Positions 50,740-62,300 of a DNA stretch of 64,000 bases are shown here, piece after piece. This DNA is from Arthrobacter sp. JZ12 (GTDB lineage: Bacteria; Actinomycetota; Actinomycetes; Actinomycetales; Micrococcaceae). The translations under genes were made by a program, and so were the position numbers. Within the stretch, counting starts at the first letter, position 1, and every line of letters begins with the position of its first letter. The notes below the pieces were generated by a model. It made no database searches and was not told the DNA's origin. It saw only the letters and a list, made by a program, of their open reading frames with translations. The DNA lies in contig NZ_CP045246.1 in NCBI RefSeq assembly GCF_035189165.1, positions 372,001-436,000 on the forward strand. The letters run 5' to 3'.

Positions 50740-52818
50740 ATGACCCTGTCCACCGGTCTCCCTCAACTATCGCAAGCCTTCCCACTGGGGGTGCGTCCGC
50801 TTGAGGGGGGCGCAGAAGGTCAGTACAACGTAGCGGTGTACGCGCCAGACCTCGACGCAGTGGCACTGCACTACCAGGACCGTCGAAGAAAGTGGCGCTC
50901 CATCGTCCTTCCGGAGCTTACGGACGGCGTCCACCACGGCCTGGTGGACGGGCTTGCGGAATCCGCCAAGTACGGATTCTGGCCCGCCGAGGTTGCAGCG
51001 CCGGGTAAGCCGGGTACTGCTCAGCTCCTGTTGGATCCTTATGGCCGGTCAATCAGCACGGTGCACGTCGAAGGCAACCCGGTGTACTTTTCGGTGCTCG
51101 TCGCTGCCGACTTCGACTGGGGATCATCCCGGCGCCCTTCCACGCGCTGGCGGGACACGGTCATCTACGAAACCCATGTGAAGGGGCTGACCCAGCTTCA
51201 CCCGGATGTTCCGGAGGAGTTGCGTGGAACGTACGCCGGGCTCGCCCATCCCGCCATGATCGGGCACTTCACGGACCTCGGGATCACAGCAGTCGAACTG
51301 CTACCCATCCACTTCCATATTGACGAGCCACACCTCGGTCCCCTGGGCCTGACAAACTACTGGGGCTACAACACGCTCGGCTTCTTCGCACCCCACCCCG
51401 AGTACGCCACCGCTGCAGCGCGGAAGGCCGGGCCCAAAGCTGTGCAGGACGAAGTCAAGAACACGGTGAAAGCCCTGCATGAGGCCGGTATCGAAGTACT
51501 GCTGGACGTGGTCTACAACCACACCGCGGAGGGCCCGCAGGGCGGTCCCGCTCTTTGCTGGCGTGGACTGAGCGAGATGAAGTACTACCGCCATCACGAC
51601 GACGGCAGGTACCTCGACACCACCGGTTGCGGGAATACGGTCAATTTCGCCGAGCCCCGCGTGATCCAGTTCGCGCTCGATTCTCTCCGCTACTGGGTGG
51701 ACGAGTTCGGAATCGACGGTTTTCGGTTCGACCTCGCCGTGGCTCTGTGCCGTGACGAGAACCATCAGTTCACGCCGCGTCATCCGCTCTTGGTAGCCAT
51801 CGGCGCAGATACCGTTCTTCGCGGAGTGAAGCTCATTGCCGAGCCGTGGGACGTGGGGCACAACGGATGGCAGACCGGCAACTTCCCGCAGGGCTGGGCA
51901 GACTGGAACGACCGCTTCCGAGACACCGCCCGTGATTTCTGGCTCGCAGACCAGGCCGCGCTGGCTGACGGACGGCGGGCGGGAACGATCGCGCGCCTTG
52001 CGAGCAGCCTTGCCGGCTCGGCTGAGGTCTTCGCCCGCTCGGGACGAAGCGCCATTTCCTCAATCAACTACGTGACTTCACACGATGGTTTCACGCTGGC
52101 GGACCTGACCGCCTACAACCGGAAGCACAACGAAGCGAACGGCGAAGCCAACCGCGACGGTCACAATGACAACCGCAGCTACAACCACGGTGTCGAAGGG
52201 CCTACGGAGAAGGAATCCATTCTCGCCGCCCGCTCCCAAACGGCCCGCAACCTGATGGCGACCCAGTTGCTGGCGCTGGGTGTCCCGATGATCACGGCCG
52301 GCGACGAATTCGGCCGGACACAGCTGGGCAACAATAACGCGTACTGCCAGGACAATGAGCTGGCTTGGGTGCACTGGAATCACGACGACGCCGCGACTAC
52401 CATGCTGGACACCACGCGGGCCCTGCTGCGCATCCGCCGGGAATTCCTCACAGAGCAGCCGCCCGGCTATCCGGCGCGCGAGGAGCTGTCCTACCTCCTG
52501 TGGTTCAATGCCGACGGCGAGCCGATGTCCCGCGACCAGTGGTCCAATCCGGACTGCCGGCTTGTGCAGCTGTTGCTCGGTTCACCTGAAGGCGGGTTGA
52601 ACGGGCTGGTGGTCATCAACGGACACCTTGAGAACCGTCCAATCACGTTGCCCAGGCCTGAGGCGCTTCGGCAGTTTGATGTGCTCGCCGGCCCGGATCA
52701 GACATTCGATCTCCGATTCACCACGGCGGAGGACAATGCCGAACGCCGCGGTACCCGCCTCCGTGCTGGAGAAGCGGACACCGCGGCGTCGAATTCCGTG
52801 ACGGTCTACCGCGCCTAG
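50740..52818 (+). CDS. glgX: glycogen debranching enzyme GlgX
   Basis: GH13_11 isoamylase-type enzyme of 692 residues that cleaves alpha-1,6 branches, working with phosphorylase. An N-terminal CBM48-like beta-domain (about 15-130) precedes the barrel. Catalytic motifs: VVYNHTAEGPQGG, nucleophile Asp in GFRFDLAVAL, acid Glu in KLIAEPWDVG, and TSHDGFTLADL. It follows rlmB by 17 nt, perhaps by read-through. Its stop shares CTAG with the stop of glgP on the other strand, so the degradation pair is convergent. Confidence 0.93.
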   Translation: MTLSTGLPQLSQAFPLGVRPLEGGAEGQYNVAVYAPDLDAVALHYQDRRRKWRSIVLPELTDGVHHGLVDGLAESAKYGFWPAEVAAPGKPGTAQLLLDPYGRSISTVHVEGNPVYFSVLVAADFDWGSSRRPSTRWRDTVIYETHVKGLTQLHPDVPEELRGTYAGLAHPAMIGHFTDLGITAVELLPIHFHIDEPHLGPLGLTNYWGYNTLGFFAPHPEYATAAARKAGPKAVQDEVKNTVKALHEAGIEVLLDVVYNHTAEGPQGGPALCWRGLSEMKYYRHHDDGRYLDTTGCGNTVNFAEPRVIQFALDSLRYWVDEFGIDGFRFDLAVALCRDENHQFTPRHPLLVAIGADTVLRGVKLIAEPWDVGHNGWQTGNFPQGWADWNDRFRDTARDFWLADQAALADGRRAGTIARLASSLAGSAEVFARSGRSAISSINYVTSHDGFTLADLTAYNRKHNEANGEANRDGHNDNRSYNHGVEGPTEKESILAARSQTARNLMATQLLALGVPMITAGDEFGRTQLGNNNAYCQDNELAWVHWNHDDAATTMLDTTRALLRIRREFLTEQPPGYPAREELSYLLWFNADGEPMSRDQWSNPDCRLVQLLLGSPEGGLNGLVVINGHLENRPITLPRPEALRQFDVLAGPDQTFDLRFTTAEDNAERRGTRLRAGEADTAASNSVTVYRA

Positions 52819-55427
52819 GCGTTGACCACCAGGCCTAGTTCCGCCTTGGTGGCCAGGCTTTCGTGCCTTGGCAGCACTCGAACGGTGTAGCCGAAGGATC
52901 CGGAGTGGTCGATGACGATCCCGCCGCTGAACAGGTAACGCCCGCGGCCCAGGTCCTCCGAGACCTTGAGATCTGCGACAGCGACCTCATTCAGGTCATC
53001 ATTCTCCAGGGCGCGGCCGTAGACCACTTCGACGTGAACGTCCTCGGGGCTGAGGCTCCCCAGTGAGACGTAGGCGTTCACAGTCAGAGAATCACCGATC
53101 TGCGGGTCCTCAGAGACGCCGAGGGAGTCGACGTGCTCCACCTGTACAGCCGACCAGCCGTCCTTGATCCGTGAACGCCACGAGGCGGTCTGCCTCGCGG
53201 AGGTGTAGCCCTCCCGAGCGGCTGCACGCCCGGAACGGCAGGCAGGCTGGTACAGCTGGCCGACGTAATCCTGCAGCATGCGCTCGGCGGAAACGGCCGG
53301 CCCCAGGTTCGCCATCGTGTGCTTGATCATGGCGACCCACTGGTGGGGGACCCCGTCGGAGGATGGCTGGGACGGGCCTGCCGCGCCCACCGATGCCGGT
53401 CGGACAGTGCTGTAAAACAGCGGCGCAACCTGCTCTTCGATCAGGTCGTAAAGTGCGGCAGCTTCGATGTCGTCGCGCTCGTCAGCTGACGCGCCGTTGT
53501 TGGCCGTGGGAATCGCCCAGCCGTTGTCGCCGTCGTACATTTCATCCCACCAGCCGTCCAGCACAGACAGGTTCAGGCCCCCGTTGATTGCCGACTTCAT
53601 GCCGGAAGTTCCACAGGCCTCGAGGGGACGCAGGGGGTTGTTGAGCCATACATCGCAGCCGGGGAAGAGCGTCCGGGCCATAGCGATGTCGTAGTTGGGC
53701 AGGAAGACAATACGGTGGCGAACCTCCGGATCGTCCGTGAAGCGCACCAGATCCTGGATCATCCGCTTCCCCTGCTCATCGGCGGGGTGCGACTTGCCGG
53801 CGATCACGAGCTGGATCGGGTTCGTGGGGTGCAGGAGCAGCGCCTTCAGACGCTCGGCATCGCGCAGCATAAGCGTGAGGCGTTTGTAGGTGGGAACGCG
53901 ACGTGCGAAGCCGATGGTCAGTACATCGGGATCGAGCACGTTGTCCGTCCACGCCAGTTCGGCATCGGCCGCGCCGCGCATCTTCCAGGAGGCCCGTAGC
54001 CGGGCCCGGACGTCGTCGATCAGGTTGGACCGCATGACGCGGCGGAGGCGCCAGATATCGGCGTCCTCGACGTCGTACACCCTCGCCCACTGCGGATCGA
54101 GCACGGACTCGGCGCCGAAGCTCTCCTTGGCGAAATCCGCGATCAGCGGGTCCACCCAGGTGGGGACGTGCACACCGTTCGTGACCGACATGATGGGCAC
54201 CTCGCGTGCGTCGAAGCCCGGCCACAGGCCGGAGAACATCTCGCGGGACACCTCTCCGTGCAGCTTCGCCACGCCGTTGGCACGCTGTGCCAGTCGGAGC
54301 CCCATCACCGCCATGTTGAACTTGCTGTGGTCGCCGCCGTCGTAGTTCTCGGCACCGAGGTCAAGGACCCGCTCTGTGGGAACGGACGGCGCCAGACCGG
54401 CATCGAAGAAGTGCTGGATCTGGGCGCGCTCGAATCGGTCGATTCCTGCGGGAACCGGCGTGTGGGTGGTGAAGACCGTTGAGGAGCGGCCGGCGGTGAG
54501 GGCTTCCTCCCAGGACATCGGCTGTTCGTTCGAAGGGTCCATCAGTTCCCGGATGCGTTCAATGCCGAGGAAGCCCGCGTGACCCTCGTTGGTGTGGAAC
54601 ACCTCAGGAGCGGGATGGCCTGTCAGGCGCTCGAAGATGCGTAGTGCCTTGACACCGCCCATTCCCAGCAGCAGTTCCTGCTGCAGGCGCTGGTCACCGC
54701 CGCCGCCGTACAGGCGGTCCGTCACATTACGCGCGGCCTCGTCGTTGCCGGGCACGTTTGAATCGAGCAGCAGAAGCGGTACGCGTCCGACGTCGGCGCG
54801 CCAGATATGCGCGCGCAATTCCCGTCCGTTGGGGAGAGGAAGAACGACAGTTGCCGCGGTTCCGTCTTCCTCACGCAACTGGGTGAGCGGGAGGCCGTCG
54901 GGATCGAGGACCGGGTAGGTTTCCTGCTGCCAAGCATCACGTGAAAGGGACTGCTTGAAATAACCGGCCTGGTACAGCAGGCCGACGCCGACCAGCGGAA
55001 CGCCAAGGTCCGAAGCGGCCTTCAGATGGTCGCCGGCAAGAATGCCGAGACCGCCGGAGTACTGGGGTAGCACAGCGCTGATGCCGTACTCGGGCGAGAA
55101 GTAGGCGATCGATCGCGGAGCATCTTCGCCGAGCGACTGGTACCAGCGCGGCTCCGAGAGGTATCGCTCGAGGTCCTCGCCGAGCTCATTGATCCGGGCA
55201 ACCAGATCCTGGTTCTCCGCAATGCGGTGCAACTGCTCACGCGTCACTGAGCCTAGGAACTGGACAGGGTCATGGCCGCTGGCCTTCCACGCCTCCGGAT
55301 TGATGTCATGGAAGAGACGCGCGGTGGGTAGATGCCAGGACCAGCGCAGGTTGCCTGCCAGCTTGCCTAAGGGAGCGATGCTCGGTGGAAGAACGGTACG
55401 GACAGTAAACCTACGGATTGCCTTCAC
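52815..55427 (-). CDS. glgP: alpha-glucan phosphorylase
   Basis: GT35 phosphorylase releasing glucose 1-phosphate from alpha-1,4-glucan. The 870 residues include the short-form N-terminal domain (PF11897-like, NLRWSWHLPTARLF). The PLP-binding lysine is in CGTSGMKSAINGGLNLSVL (in part), and further motifs are HTNEGHAGF and TTHTPVPAG. An open frame extends to 55541, but a GTG (VKAIRRFTV) 7 nt from a TAACCT hexamer begins the homologous region. It is divergent from the glgE operon. Confidence 0.92.
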   Translation of the reverse strand: MKAIRRFTVRTVLPPSIAPLGKLAGNLRWSWHLPTARLFHDINPEAWKASGHDPVQFLGSVTREQLHRIAENQDLVARINELGEDLERYLSEPRWYQSLGEDAPRSIAYFSPEYGISAVLPQYSGGLGILAGDHLKAASDLGVPLVGVGLLYQAGYFKQSLSRDAWQQETYPVLDPDGLPLTQLREEDGTAATVVLPLPNGRELRAHIWRADVGRVPLLLLDSNVPGNDEAARNVTDRLYGGGGDQRLQQELLLGMGGVKALRIFERLTGHPAPEVFHTNEGHAGFLGIERIRELMDPSNEQPMSWEEALTAGRSSTVFTTHTPVPAGIDRFERAQIQHFFDAGLAPSVPTERVLDLGAENYDGGDHSKFNMAVMGLRLAQRANGVAKLHGEVSREMFSGLWPGFDAREVPIMSVTNGVHVPTWVDPLIADFAKESFGAESVLDPQWARVYDVEDADIWRLRRVMRSNLIDDVRARLRASWKMRGAADAELAWTDNVLDPDVLTIGFARRVPTYKRLTLMLRDAERLKALLLHPTNPIQLVIAGKSHPADEQGKRMIQDLVRFTDDPEVRHRIVFLPNYDIAMARTLFPGCDVWLNNPLRPLEACGTSGMKSAINGGLNLSVLDGWWDEMYDGDNGWAIPTANNGASADERDDIEAAALYDLIEEQVAPLFYSTVRPASVGAAGPSQPSSDGVPHQWVAMIKHTMANLGPAVSAERMLQDYVGQLYQPACRSGRAAAREGYTSARQTASWRSRIKDGWSAVQVEHVDSLGVSEDPQIGDSLTVNAYVSLGSLSPEDVHVEVVYGRALENDDLNEVAVADLKVSEDLGRGRYLFSGGIVIDHSGSFGYTVRVLPRHESLATKAELGLVVNA

Positions 55428-55434
55428 GATGGGT

Positions 55435-55440
55435 AGGTTA
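55435..55440 (-). promoter_or_regulatory. -10 element of glgP (leaderless)
   Basis: TAACCT on the minus strand, 7 nt before the GTG. Confidence 0.5.
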
Positions 55441-55558
55441 GCGCACATTCGGGAGCTGAGGCAGGGAAAGCGGCGTCCTGTTTGTAAACGCTTGCAGCGT
55501 GACGCGCAACACTTCAGCCGTTTAGGAAGTCGCCTTAGCAATTCAGCCGAATAATGGA

Positions 55559-55564
55559 TAACGT
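55559..55564 (+). promoter_or_regulatory. -10 element of the glgE operon (leaderless)
   Basis: TAACGT followed by 7 nt (CTAGTCT) and GTG. The region between this and the glgP element, about 120 bp, is shared by the two divergent units. Confidence 0.45.
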
Positions 55565-55571
55565 CTAGTCT

Positions 55572-57632
55572 GTGACCACTTCGAGCGAGGCGACACGTAC
55601 AAGGGCAGGCGTATCCATGGGCGAAGAATTGCGGTTCGGGCGAATACCCATCACCAAGGTGTCACCGGTGATCGAGGGCGGATTGTTCCCCTCCAAAGCC
55701 ATACCGGGATCGGACATCACCGTTGGGGCCACTGTGTTCAGGGAGGGACACGACCAGCTGGGCGTCTCAGCAGTGCTGTTCGACCCCTCGGGAACCGAGG
55801 TGCAGCGCGTACGGCTGGTGCCGGTAGGGCTTGGAACCGACCGCTATGAGGGCAGGCTCCGTCCCGCAGAGGTAGGACTCCACTCCTTCACTATTGAAGG
55901 CTGGGGCGACCTCTATGAAACCTGGCACCACAATGCCACCGTCAAGATTGCGGCCGGTGTCGACGTCGAACTGATGCTCGACGAGGGTGCCGCGTTGTTC
56001 TCCCGCCACGCGGACGCGCGTCCCGACCACGAACGGGACCTGTTCATGGCAACCGCAGGCCGCTTGAAAAACACCGAGCTGTCGATCGACGAACGGCTTG
56101 CTGCCGGACACTCGCATGAGATCCGCGCGGCGATCGAGCGGGAACCCTTGCGGGCCCTGGTTACGGCCTCGCGCGAGTACCCCATTCTTGTAGAGCGCGA
56201 GGCCGCGGGAAGAGGGTCCTGGTACGAATTCTTCCCCCGCTCGGAGGGCGCGTCCTACGATCATTCCACCGCGCAATGGACCTCGGGCAATTTCCGAACC
56301 GCAGCCGAGCGGCTGCCGGCCGTCGCACGGATGGGGTTCGACGTCGTATACCTTCCTCCTATCCATCCCATCGGACGTACGCACCGCAAGGGACCCAACA
56401 ACACGCTGACCGCTGGTCCGGGAGATCCGGGATCCCCGTGGGCGATCGGTGCACCGGAGGGCGGACACGACGCCATCCATCCAGACCTCGGAACCTTCGA
56501 TGACTTCGACGCATTCGTACAGCGGGCAAACGAGCTCAACCTCGAGGTGGCACTGGACCTGGCGCTGCAGGCGTCCCCGGACCATCCCTGGGTTACCGAG
56601 CACCCCGAATGGTTCACCACGCGCGTAGACGGATCGATCGCGTACGCCGAGAACCCGCCGAAGAAGTACCAGGACATCTACCCGATCAACTTTGATAACG
56701 ATCCCGACGGCATCTACAACGAAGTTCTGCGGATCGTCCTCCTGTGGGTCAGCCACGGAGTTCGGATCTTCCGCGTGGACAACCCGCACACCAAGCCGGT
56801 GCAGTTCTGGGAGTGGCTCATCGCCCAGGTGAACAAGGACCACCCCGACGTCGTTTTCCTCGCCGAGGCCTTCACCCGGCCGGCCATGATGCATGCGCTC
56901 GGTCGGGCAGGCTTCCAGCAGTCCTACACCTACTTCACCTGGCGAAACACCAAGGAAGAGCTGGAGCAGTACTTTACGGAGGTCAGCCATGAGACGGCCG
57001 CGTTCTTCCGTCCCAACTTCTTCGTGAACACACCTGACATCCTCACGGAGTACCTGCAGTACGGCGGACCCGCAGCGTTCAAGATCCGCGCCGTACTCGC
57101 CGCTATGGCGAGTCCGCTCTGGGGCGTCTATTCGGGTTATGAACTGTACGAGCACGTCGCGCGCCCGGGCGCCGAGGAGTACATCGACAACGAGAAGTTC
57201 GAGTACCGGCCGCGGGACTACGAGGCCGCGGAAGCGCAGGGCCGCAGCCTTGCTCCGTTCCTTACCCGGCTCAACGAGATCCGTCGCTCCCATCCCGCCC
57301 TGGGCGACCTGGAGAACCTCACGATCCATCGGTGTACCGACCCGGCCACCATCGTCTTCTCCAAGCACAAGGAGGGCCTCGGCGAGGATGGCCAGGGCAA
57401 GGACACGCTGATCGTCGTCGTAAACGTCGATCCGCACAGTGCCCGTGAGGGAACGGTCTCACTGGACCTTGAGGCTCTAGGGCTCGGGGAGGGCGACTGG
57501 AATGAGGACGGCACCTACTGGGTCGATGACCTCATCTCCGGCCAGAGCTGGCAATGGGGGGAACACAACTATGTAAGGCTGGATGCCCACGTGGAACCGG
57601 CACACATCCTTTCCATCAGGAGGACGCGTTAG
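55572..57632 (+). CDS. glgE: alpha-1,4-glucan:maltose-1-phosphate maltosyltransferase
   Basis: Polymerises maltose from maltose-1-phosphate onto alpha-1,4-glucan (GH13_3); 686 residues. After an N-terminal beta-domain (about 20-130) and helical region comes the barrel, with VYLPPIHPIGRTHRKGPNN, nucleophile Asp in IFRVDNPHTKP, acid Glu in VVFLAEAFTRP, and the phosphate-site segment KKYQDIYPINFDND. It is the first gene of the operon; its TAG overlaps the treS GTG by one base. Substrate supply comes from the downstream TreS and maltokinase. Confidence 0.95.
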   Translation: MTTSSEATRTRAGVSMGEELRFGRIPITKVSPVIEGGLFPSKAIPGSDITVGATVFREGHDQLGVSAVLFDPSGTEVQRVRLVPVGLGTDRYEGRLRPAEVGLHSFTIEGWGDLYETWHHNATVKIAAGVDVELMLDEGAALFSRHADARPDHERDLFMATAGRLKNTELSIDERLAAGHSHEIRAAIEREPLRALVTASREYPILVEREAAGRGSWYEFFPRSEGASYDHSTAQWTSGNFRTAAERLPAVARMGFDVVYLPPIHPIGRTHRKGPNNTLTAGPGDPGSPWAIGAPEGGHDAIHPDLGTFDDFDAFVQRANELNLEVALDLALQASPDHPWVTEHPEWFTTRVDGSIAYAENPPKKYQDIYPINFDNDPDGIYNEVLRIVLLWVSHGVRIFRVDNPHTKPVQFWEWLIAQVNKDHPDVVFLAEAFTRPAMMHALGRAGFQQSYTYFTWRNTKEELEQYFTEVSHETAAFFRPNFFVNTPDILTEYLQYGGPAAFKIRAVLAAMASPLWGVYSGYELYEHVARPGAEEYIDNEKFEYRPRDYEAAEAQGRSLAPFLTRLNEIRRSHPALGDLENLTIHRCTDPATIVFSKHKEGLGEDGQGKDTLIVVVNVDPHSAREGTVSLDLEALGLGEGDWNEDGTYWVDDLISGQSWQWGEHNYVRLDAHVEPAHILSIRRTR

Positions 57633-59398
57633 TGGCAAACCCGTTTCAGCTGCATGCTCCAGGCCTTGCACACGACCCTCACTGGTACCGCAAGGCGGTG
57701 TTCTATGAGGTGTTGGTGCGAGGTTTCGCGGACGCAAACGGTGACGGCTCCGGCGACTTCACCGGGCTCATCGACAAGCTCGACTACCTGCAGTGGCTTG
57801 GTGTGGACTGCCTCTGGCTTCCTCCGTTCTTCAAGTCCCCGCTGCGCGATGGCGGGTACGACATCTCGGACTATTACGACGTCCTGGACGAGTTCGGCAG
57901 CCTAAGCGACTTCAAGCGGCTGGTCGCGGAAGCCCACGCCCGTGGCGTACGGGTCATCATCGACCTTCCGCTGAACCACACCTCCGACAAGCATCAGTGG
58001 TTCGAGGAGTCACGGACCGACCCGGAAGGGCCGTACGGCGACTTCTACGTCTGGAGCGACACTGACGAGAAGTACCAGGACGCCCGAATCATCTTCGTGG
58101 ACACGGAAGAGTCCAACTGGACATTCGATCCTGTGCGCCGGCAGTTCTTCTGGCACCGCTTCTTCAGCCATCAGCCGGACCTGAACTTCGAAAATCCGAA
58201 GGTGATCGAGGCGCTCTTCGACGTGGTTCGGTTCTGGCTTGATCAGGGCATTGACGGCTTCCGCGCCGACGCCATCCCGTACCTCTTCGAGGAGGAAGGG
58301 ACCAACTGCGAGAACCTGCCCGCTACCCACCATTTCCTGAAGGACCTGCGTGCCATGGTGGACGAGAATTACCCCGGCAGGGTCATCATCGCCGAGGCAA
58401 ACCAGATGCCGAACGACGTCGTCGAGTACTTCGGTGACGAAGACGGCGCGGAATGCCACATGTGCTTCCACTTCCCGATCATGCCCCGGCTCTTCTATGC
58501 CCTGCGCGACCAGAAGGCCGCACCTATCATCGAGACGATGGCCGAAACTCCGGATATTCCGGCCGGCGCCCAGTGGGGCACGTTCCTTCGGAACCATGAC
58601 GAACTCACCCTGGAAATGGTCACCAACGAGGAGCGCGAAGCGATGCTCGGCTGGTACGCGCCGGACTCGAGGATGCGGGCGAATATCGGTATTCGCCGTC
58701 GCCTGTCGCCCCTCCTGGATAACTCGCGGGCGGAGGTCGAGCTCATTCATGCGCTGCTGTTGTCCCTGCCGGGAAGCCCGTTCCTGTATTACGGCGACGA
58801 GATCGGCATGGGCGACAACATCTGGCTTGAGGACCGTGACGCGTCGCGAACCCCCATGCAGTGGAACCCTGACAGGAACGCCGGTTTTTCAACAGCAGAC
58901 CCCGGAAAGCTGTACCTGCCCGTGGTCCAGTCGCTGGTCTACCACTACAACCACGTGAACGTTGAGGCGCAGCTCGCCAGTTCCAGTTCGCTGCTCCACT
59001 GGATGCGGCAGATGCTGGCCGTCCGTCGTTCCCACCCTGCCTTCGGGCTTGGTTCCTACCGCAACGTTCCCACCGAGGCCGAGCCGGTACTCGCATTCAT
59101 CCGGGAAGTAGCGGAGGGCAACGCCGAGGGTGAACAGCCCGAAGTGATTCTGTGCGTGTTCAACCTGTCCCAGCATCCCGTCGCGGCACGGCTGCACCTG
59201 CCCGAGTATTCGGGCCGGGGTCTGCGGGATCTCTTCGGCGGAACTCCGTTCCCGGCCTTCGGCGAGGAAGGCGACCTGACGCTGACCCTGGGCAGCCATG
59301 ACTTCTACTGGTTGAGGCTGCGGTCCGCCAGTTCGAACGTTGCGTCCCCGCACACCGAAGCCCTTCCCGTAATACAGATTTCGGAGGCAGTACAGTAA
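57632..59398 (+). CDS. treS: trehalose synthase
   Basis: GH13_16 enzyme interconverting trehalose and maltose; 588 residues. Motifs: [30 protein letters not shown], nucleophile Asp in [13 protein letters not shown], Glu in [12 protein letters not shown], and [11 protein letters not shown]. An AGGAGG sits 8 nt before the GTG, inside glgE's end, and the start shares a base with the glgE stop. Its stop overlaps the next ATG (TAATG). No maltokinase domain is fused to this protein; it is on the next gene. Confidence 0.95.
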   Translation: MANPFQLHAPGLAHDPHWYRKAVFYEVLVRGFADANGDGSGDFTGLIDKLDYLQWLGVDCLWLPPFFKSPLRDGGYDISDYYDVLDEFGSLSDFKRLVAEAHARGVRVIIDLPLNHTSDKHQWFEESRTDPEGPYGDFYVWSDTDEKYQDARIIFVDTEESNWTFDPVRRQFFWHRFFSHQPDLNFENPKVIEALFDVVRFWLDQGIDGFRADAIPYLFEEEGTNCENLPATHHFLKDLRAMVDENYPGRVIIAEANQMPNDVVEYFGDEDGAECHMCFHFPIMPRLFYALRDQKAAPIIETMAETPDIPAGAQWGTFLRNHDELTLEMVTNEEREAMLGWYAPDSRMRANIGIRRRLSPLLDNSRAEVELIHALLLSLPGSPFLYYGDEIGMGDNIWLEDRDASRTPMQWNPDRNAGFSTADPGKLYLPVVQSLVYHYNHVNVEAQLASSSSLLHWMRQMLAVRRSHPAFGLGSYRNVPTEAEPVLAFIREVAEGNAEGEQPEVILCVFNLSQHPVAARLHLPEYSGRGLRDLFGGTPFPAFGEEGDLTLTLGSHDFYWLRLRSASSNVASPHTEALPVIQISEAVQ

Positions 59399-62300
59399 TG
59401 GGCACATTGACGCCATCCCTTTCTGAACTCCTGACAGGCTGGATGTCCACTCAGCGCTGGTTCCCCGCCAAGGGCAGAGACCTCACAATCAGCCAGGTCG
59501 GCGGATTCAGCCTGGAAGACCCCGCGGGCGAGGTTGGTCTGGAGGTTTACCTCGTCGCCGTTGAATCGGGGCGGCGAACGGATGTCGTCAACGTGCCGCT
59601 GACCTTCCGGACTGTGCCGCTGGCGGGAGCAGAGGCAGGGCTCGTGGGGGAGGCGAACCATCCGGACCTCGGAACCTGCTACGTCTACGACGGCACCCAT
59701 GATCCCGTGTTCATCGCTGCATGGACCGAGCTCATCCGCACTGGGGGCAAAACGGCCGACGGCGGCGCTGAGGGCACTGCCCTCGGCGATTTCGGCTCAA
59801 CTGCGCCGGTGCAGCCCGCGGCCGACATCTCGGTGCTGGGCGGCGAACAGTCGAACACTTCGGTGGTGATCGATGCCGGCGGCACCCCGATGATCCTGAA
59901 GTTCTTCCGGGTGTTGGCAGCGGGAGAGAGCCCGGATGTCCAGGTCAGTGCCAAGCTGACGGCAGCGGGCTCCAAGGACGTGCCGAACACTTTTGGATGG
60001 GTAATGGGCTCTTGGCGTGACGCGCAGTCGCAGAGCGAACGAACCACCGGGCACCTTAGTGTCCTCCGCGAGTTCATTCCGGGAAGCAGGGACGCGTGGC
60101 GAAATGCAGTCAGCGCCCTGGAAGCCGGTCGTAGCTTCACAGGCGAGGCGTCGGAACTTGGCCGCGTTATCGCGCGGATCCACCTCCAGTTGGCCAAGGC
60201 CTTCGGCAGCCGCAGTGCAACTGCCTCTGAAACCGATGAATTCCGGGATTCCCTGGCGGGTCGTATCGAATGGGCCTGGCGGGAAGCAGGATCCGTCGTC
60301 GGGCCTTACGACGGACAGATCGACGCAATCCTCACCGAGGTGAAAGGGCTGGATAACCTCCCTGAACTGCAGCGGATCCACGCTGACCTGCATCTCGGAC
60401 AGATTCTTGCAACGCGCGACGGCGGCTGGCTGGTCCTCGATTTCGAGGGCGAACCGCTGCGGCCGGCCGCCGAACGGAGCGTCCCGGACGTTCCCATCCG
60501 GGACGTAGTGGGGCTTGTGCGTTCGCTGGAGTACGCGGCCGGGATCGGAGTGCATGAGTCCACTGTTTCCGCAGAAGCCGCGCAGACATGGTCCGTCGAA
60601 GCGGTCGATGCGTTCCTCAAGGGGTACTCCAACGAGGCCGCAACAGCGGTGGACCGGGACGGTGCACTCTTCCGCGCTCTCTGGCTCGATAAGGCGCTCT
60701 ACGAGGTTGTGTACGAGCTCAGAAACCGCCCGGATTGGGTGGACGTGCCGGTTGCGGCAGTCCGCCGGATGCTGAAGGGTGGAGGATCAGAGCCGGGGCA
60801 CACGTCAGCCCAATCCATCGGGACGAAAGGAACAACCGTGGATTCTGCACAGCAGCAAGAGACACGAGAGTCGCTGGACAACCCGATTCCTGTCGACCAT
60901 GACATCCTGCACCAGGTATCCGAGGGCAGGTACTACCAGCCACACGCCGTCCTAGGTGCGCATCTGGATCAGCATGGCCACGTCACCATCCGTACTCTCC
61001 GCAAGCTCGCCGATAGCGTGACGGTCGTAACGGGCAACGGTCGCGTGCGGTTGAATCATGAACACAACGGTGTCTGGGTGGGAGTCCTCGAGGCTGAGCG
61101 GGCTGGTCACGTACCCGACTACCGTCTTGAGGTTACGTACGGGGGCGAGCCGCAGACAGCGGACGACCCGTATCGATTCCTGCCAACGCTCGGCGAAATC
61201 GACATGCACCTTATCGCCGAAGGCCGGCACGAGACGCTGTGGACTGCTCTCGGGGCGCACGTGCGGCGTTATGCCTCCGCCCTTGGCGAGGTGTCGGGCG
61301 TCAGTTTCGCAGTATGGGCACCCAATGCCCAGGCGGTGCGTGTGAAGGCCGATTTCAACGGCTGGGATGGCTCCGTCCATGCCATGCGCTCGCTGGGTAG
61401 CTCCGGTATTTGGGAGCTGTTCGTGCCCGGCGCCGAAGCAGGAGCCTGCTACAAGTTTGAAATCCTTGGCAGGGATGGGCAATGGCGGGAGAAAGCCGAC
61501 CCCATGGCTCGGGGAACAGAGGTTCCGCCGCTCACAGGGTCGCGCGTGGTTGAGTCGCGCTACTCCTTCGGTGACGACACCTGGATGCAGGAGCGCAAGA
61601 CAAAGGACCCGCACAACGGGCCGATGAGTGTCTACGAGGTCCACCTCGGCTCCTGGCGGCTAGGGCTGAATTACAGGCAGCTCGCCGAGCAACTGGTGGA
61701 GTACGTGACCTGGCAGGGCTTTACCCACGTCGAACTCATGCCCGTTGCGGAGCACCCTTTCGGCGGCTCCTGGGGTTATCAGGTGACGTCCTACTTCGCA
61801 CCAACGTCACGCTTCGGCCATCCGGACGATTTCAAGTATCTGGTGGACAAGCTGCACCAGGCCGGCATCGGCGTCATCATGGACTGGGTCCCCGCGCACT
61901 TCCCGAAGGACGAGTGGGCGCTGGCCCGTTTCGACGGCGAAACCCTGTACGAGCACGGTAATCCCCAGCTCGGCGAGCACCCGGACTGGGGCACGCTGAT
62001 CTTTGATTTCGGTCGACGCGAGGTACGGAACTTCCTAGTTGCCAACGCCCTCTACTGGTTGGAGGAGTTCCACATCGACGGCCTGCGTGTCGACGCAGTG
62101 GCATCGATGCTGTACCTCGACTACTCACGTCAGGACGGCCAGTGGCAGCCGAACCGCTACGGCGGACGGGAGAACCTTGAAGCCATCTCATTTCTCCAGG
62201 AAGTCAACGCGACGGCTTACAAGCGCGTGCCTGGGATTGTGATGATCGCTGAGGAGTCAACAGCGTTCGACGGCGTCACGCGCCCCACGTCGCACGGTGG

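Noticed and set aside
55767-57437. 556-codon minus-strand frame
   Set aside because: Antisense to glgE; composition typical of GC-rich shadow frames.
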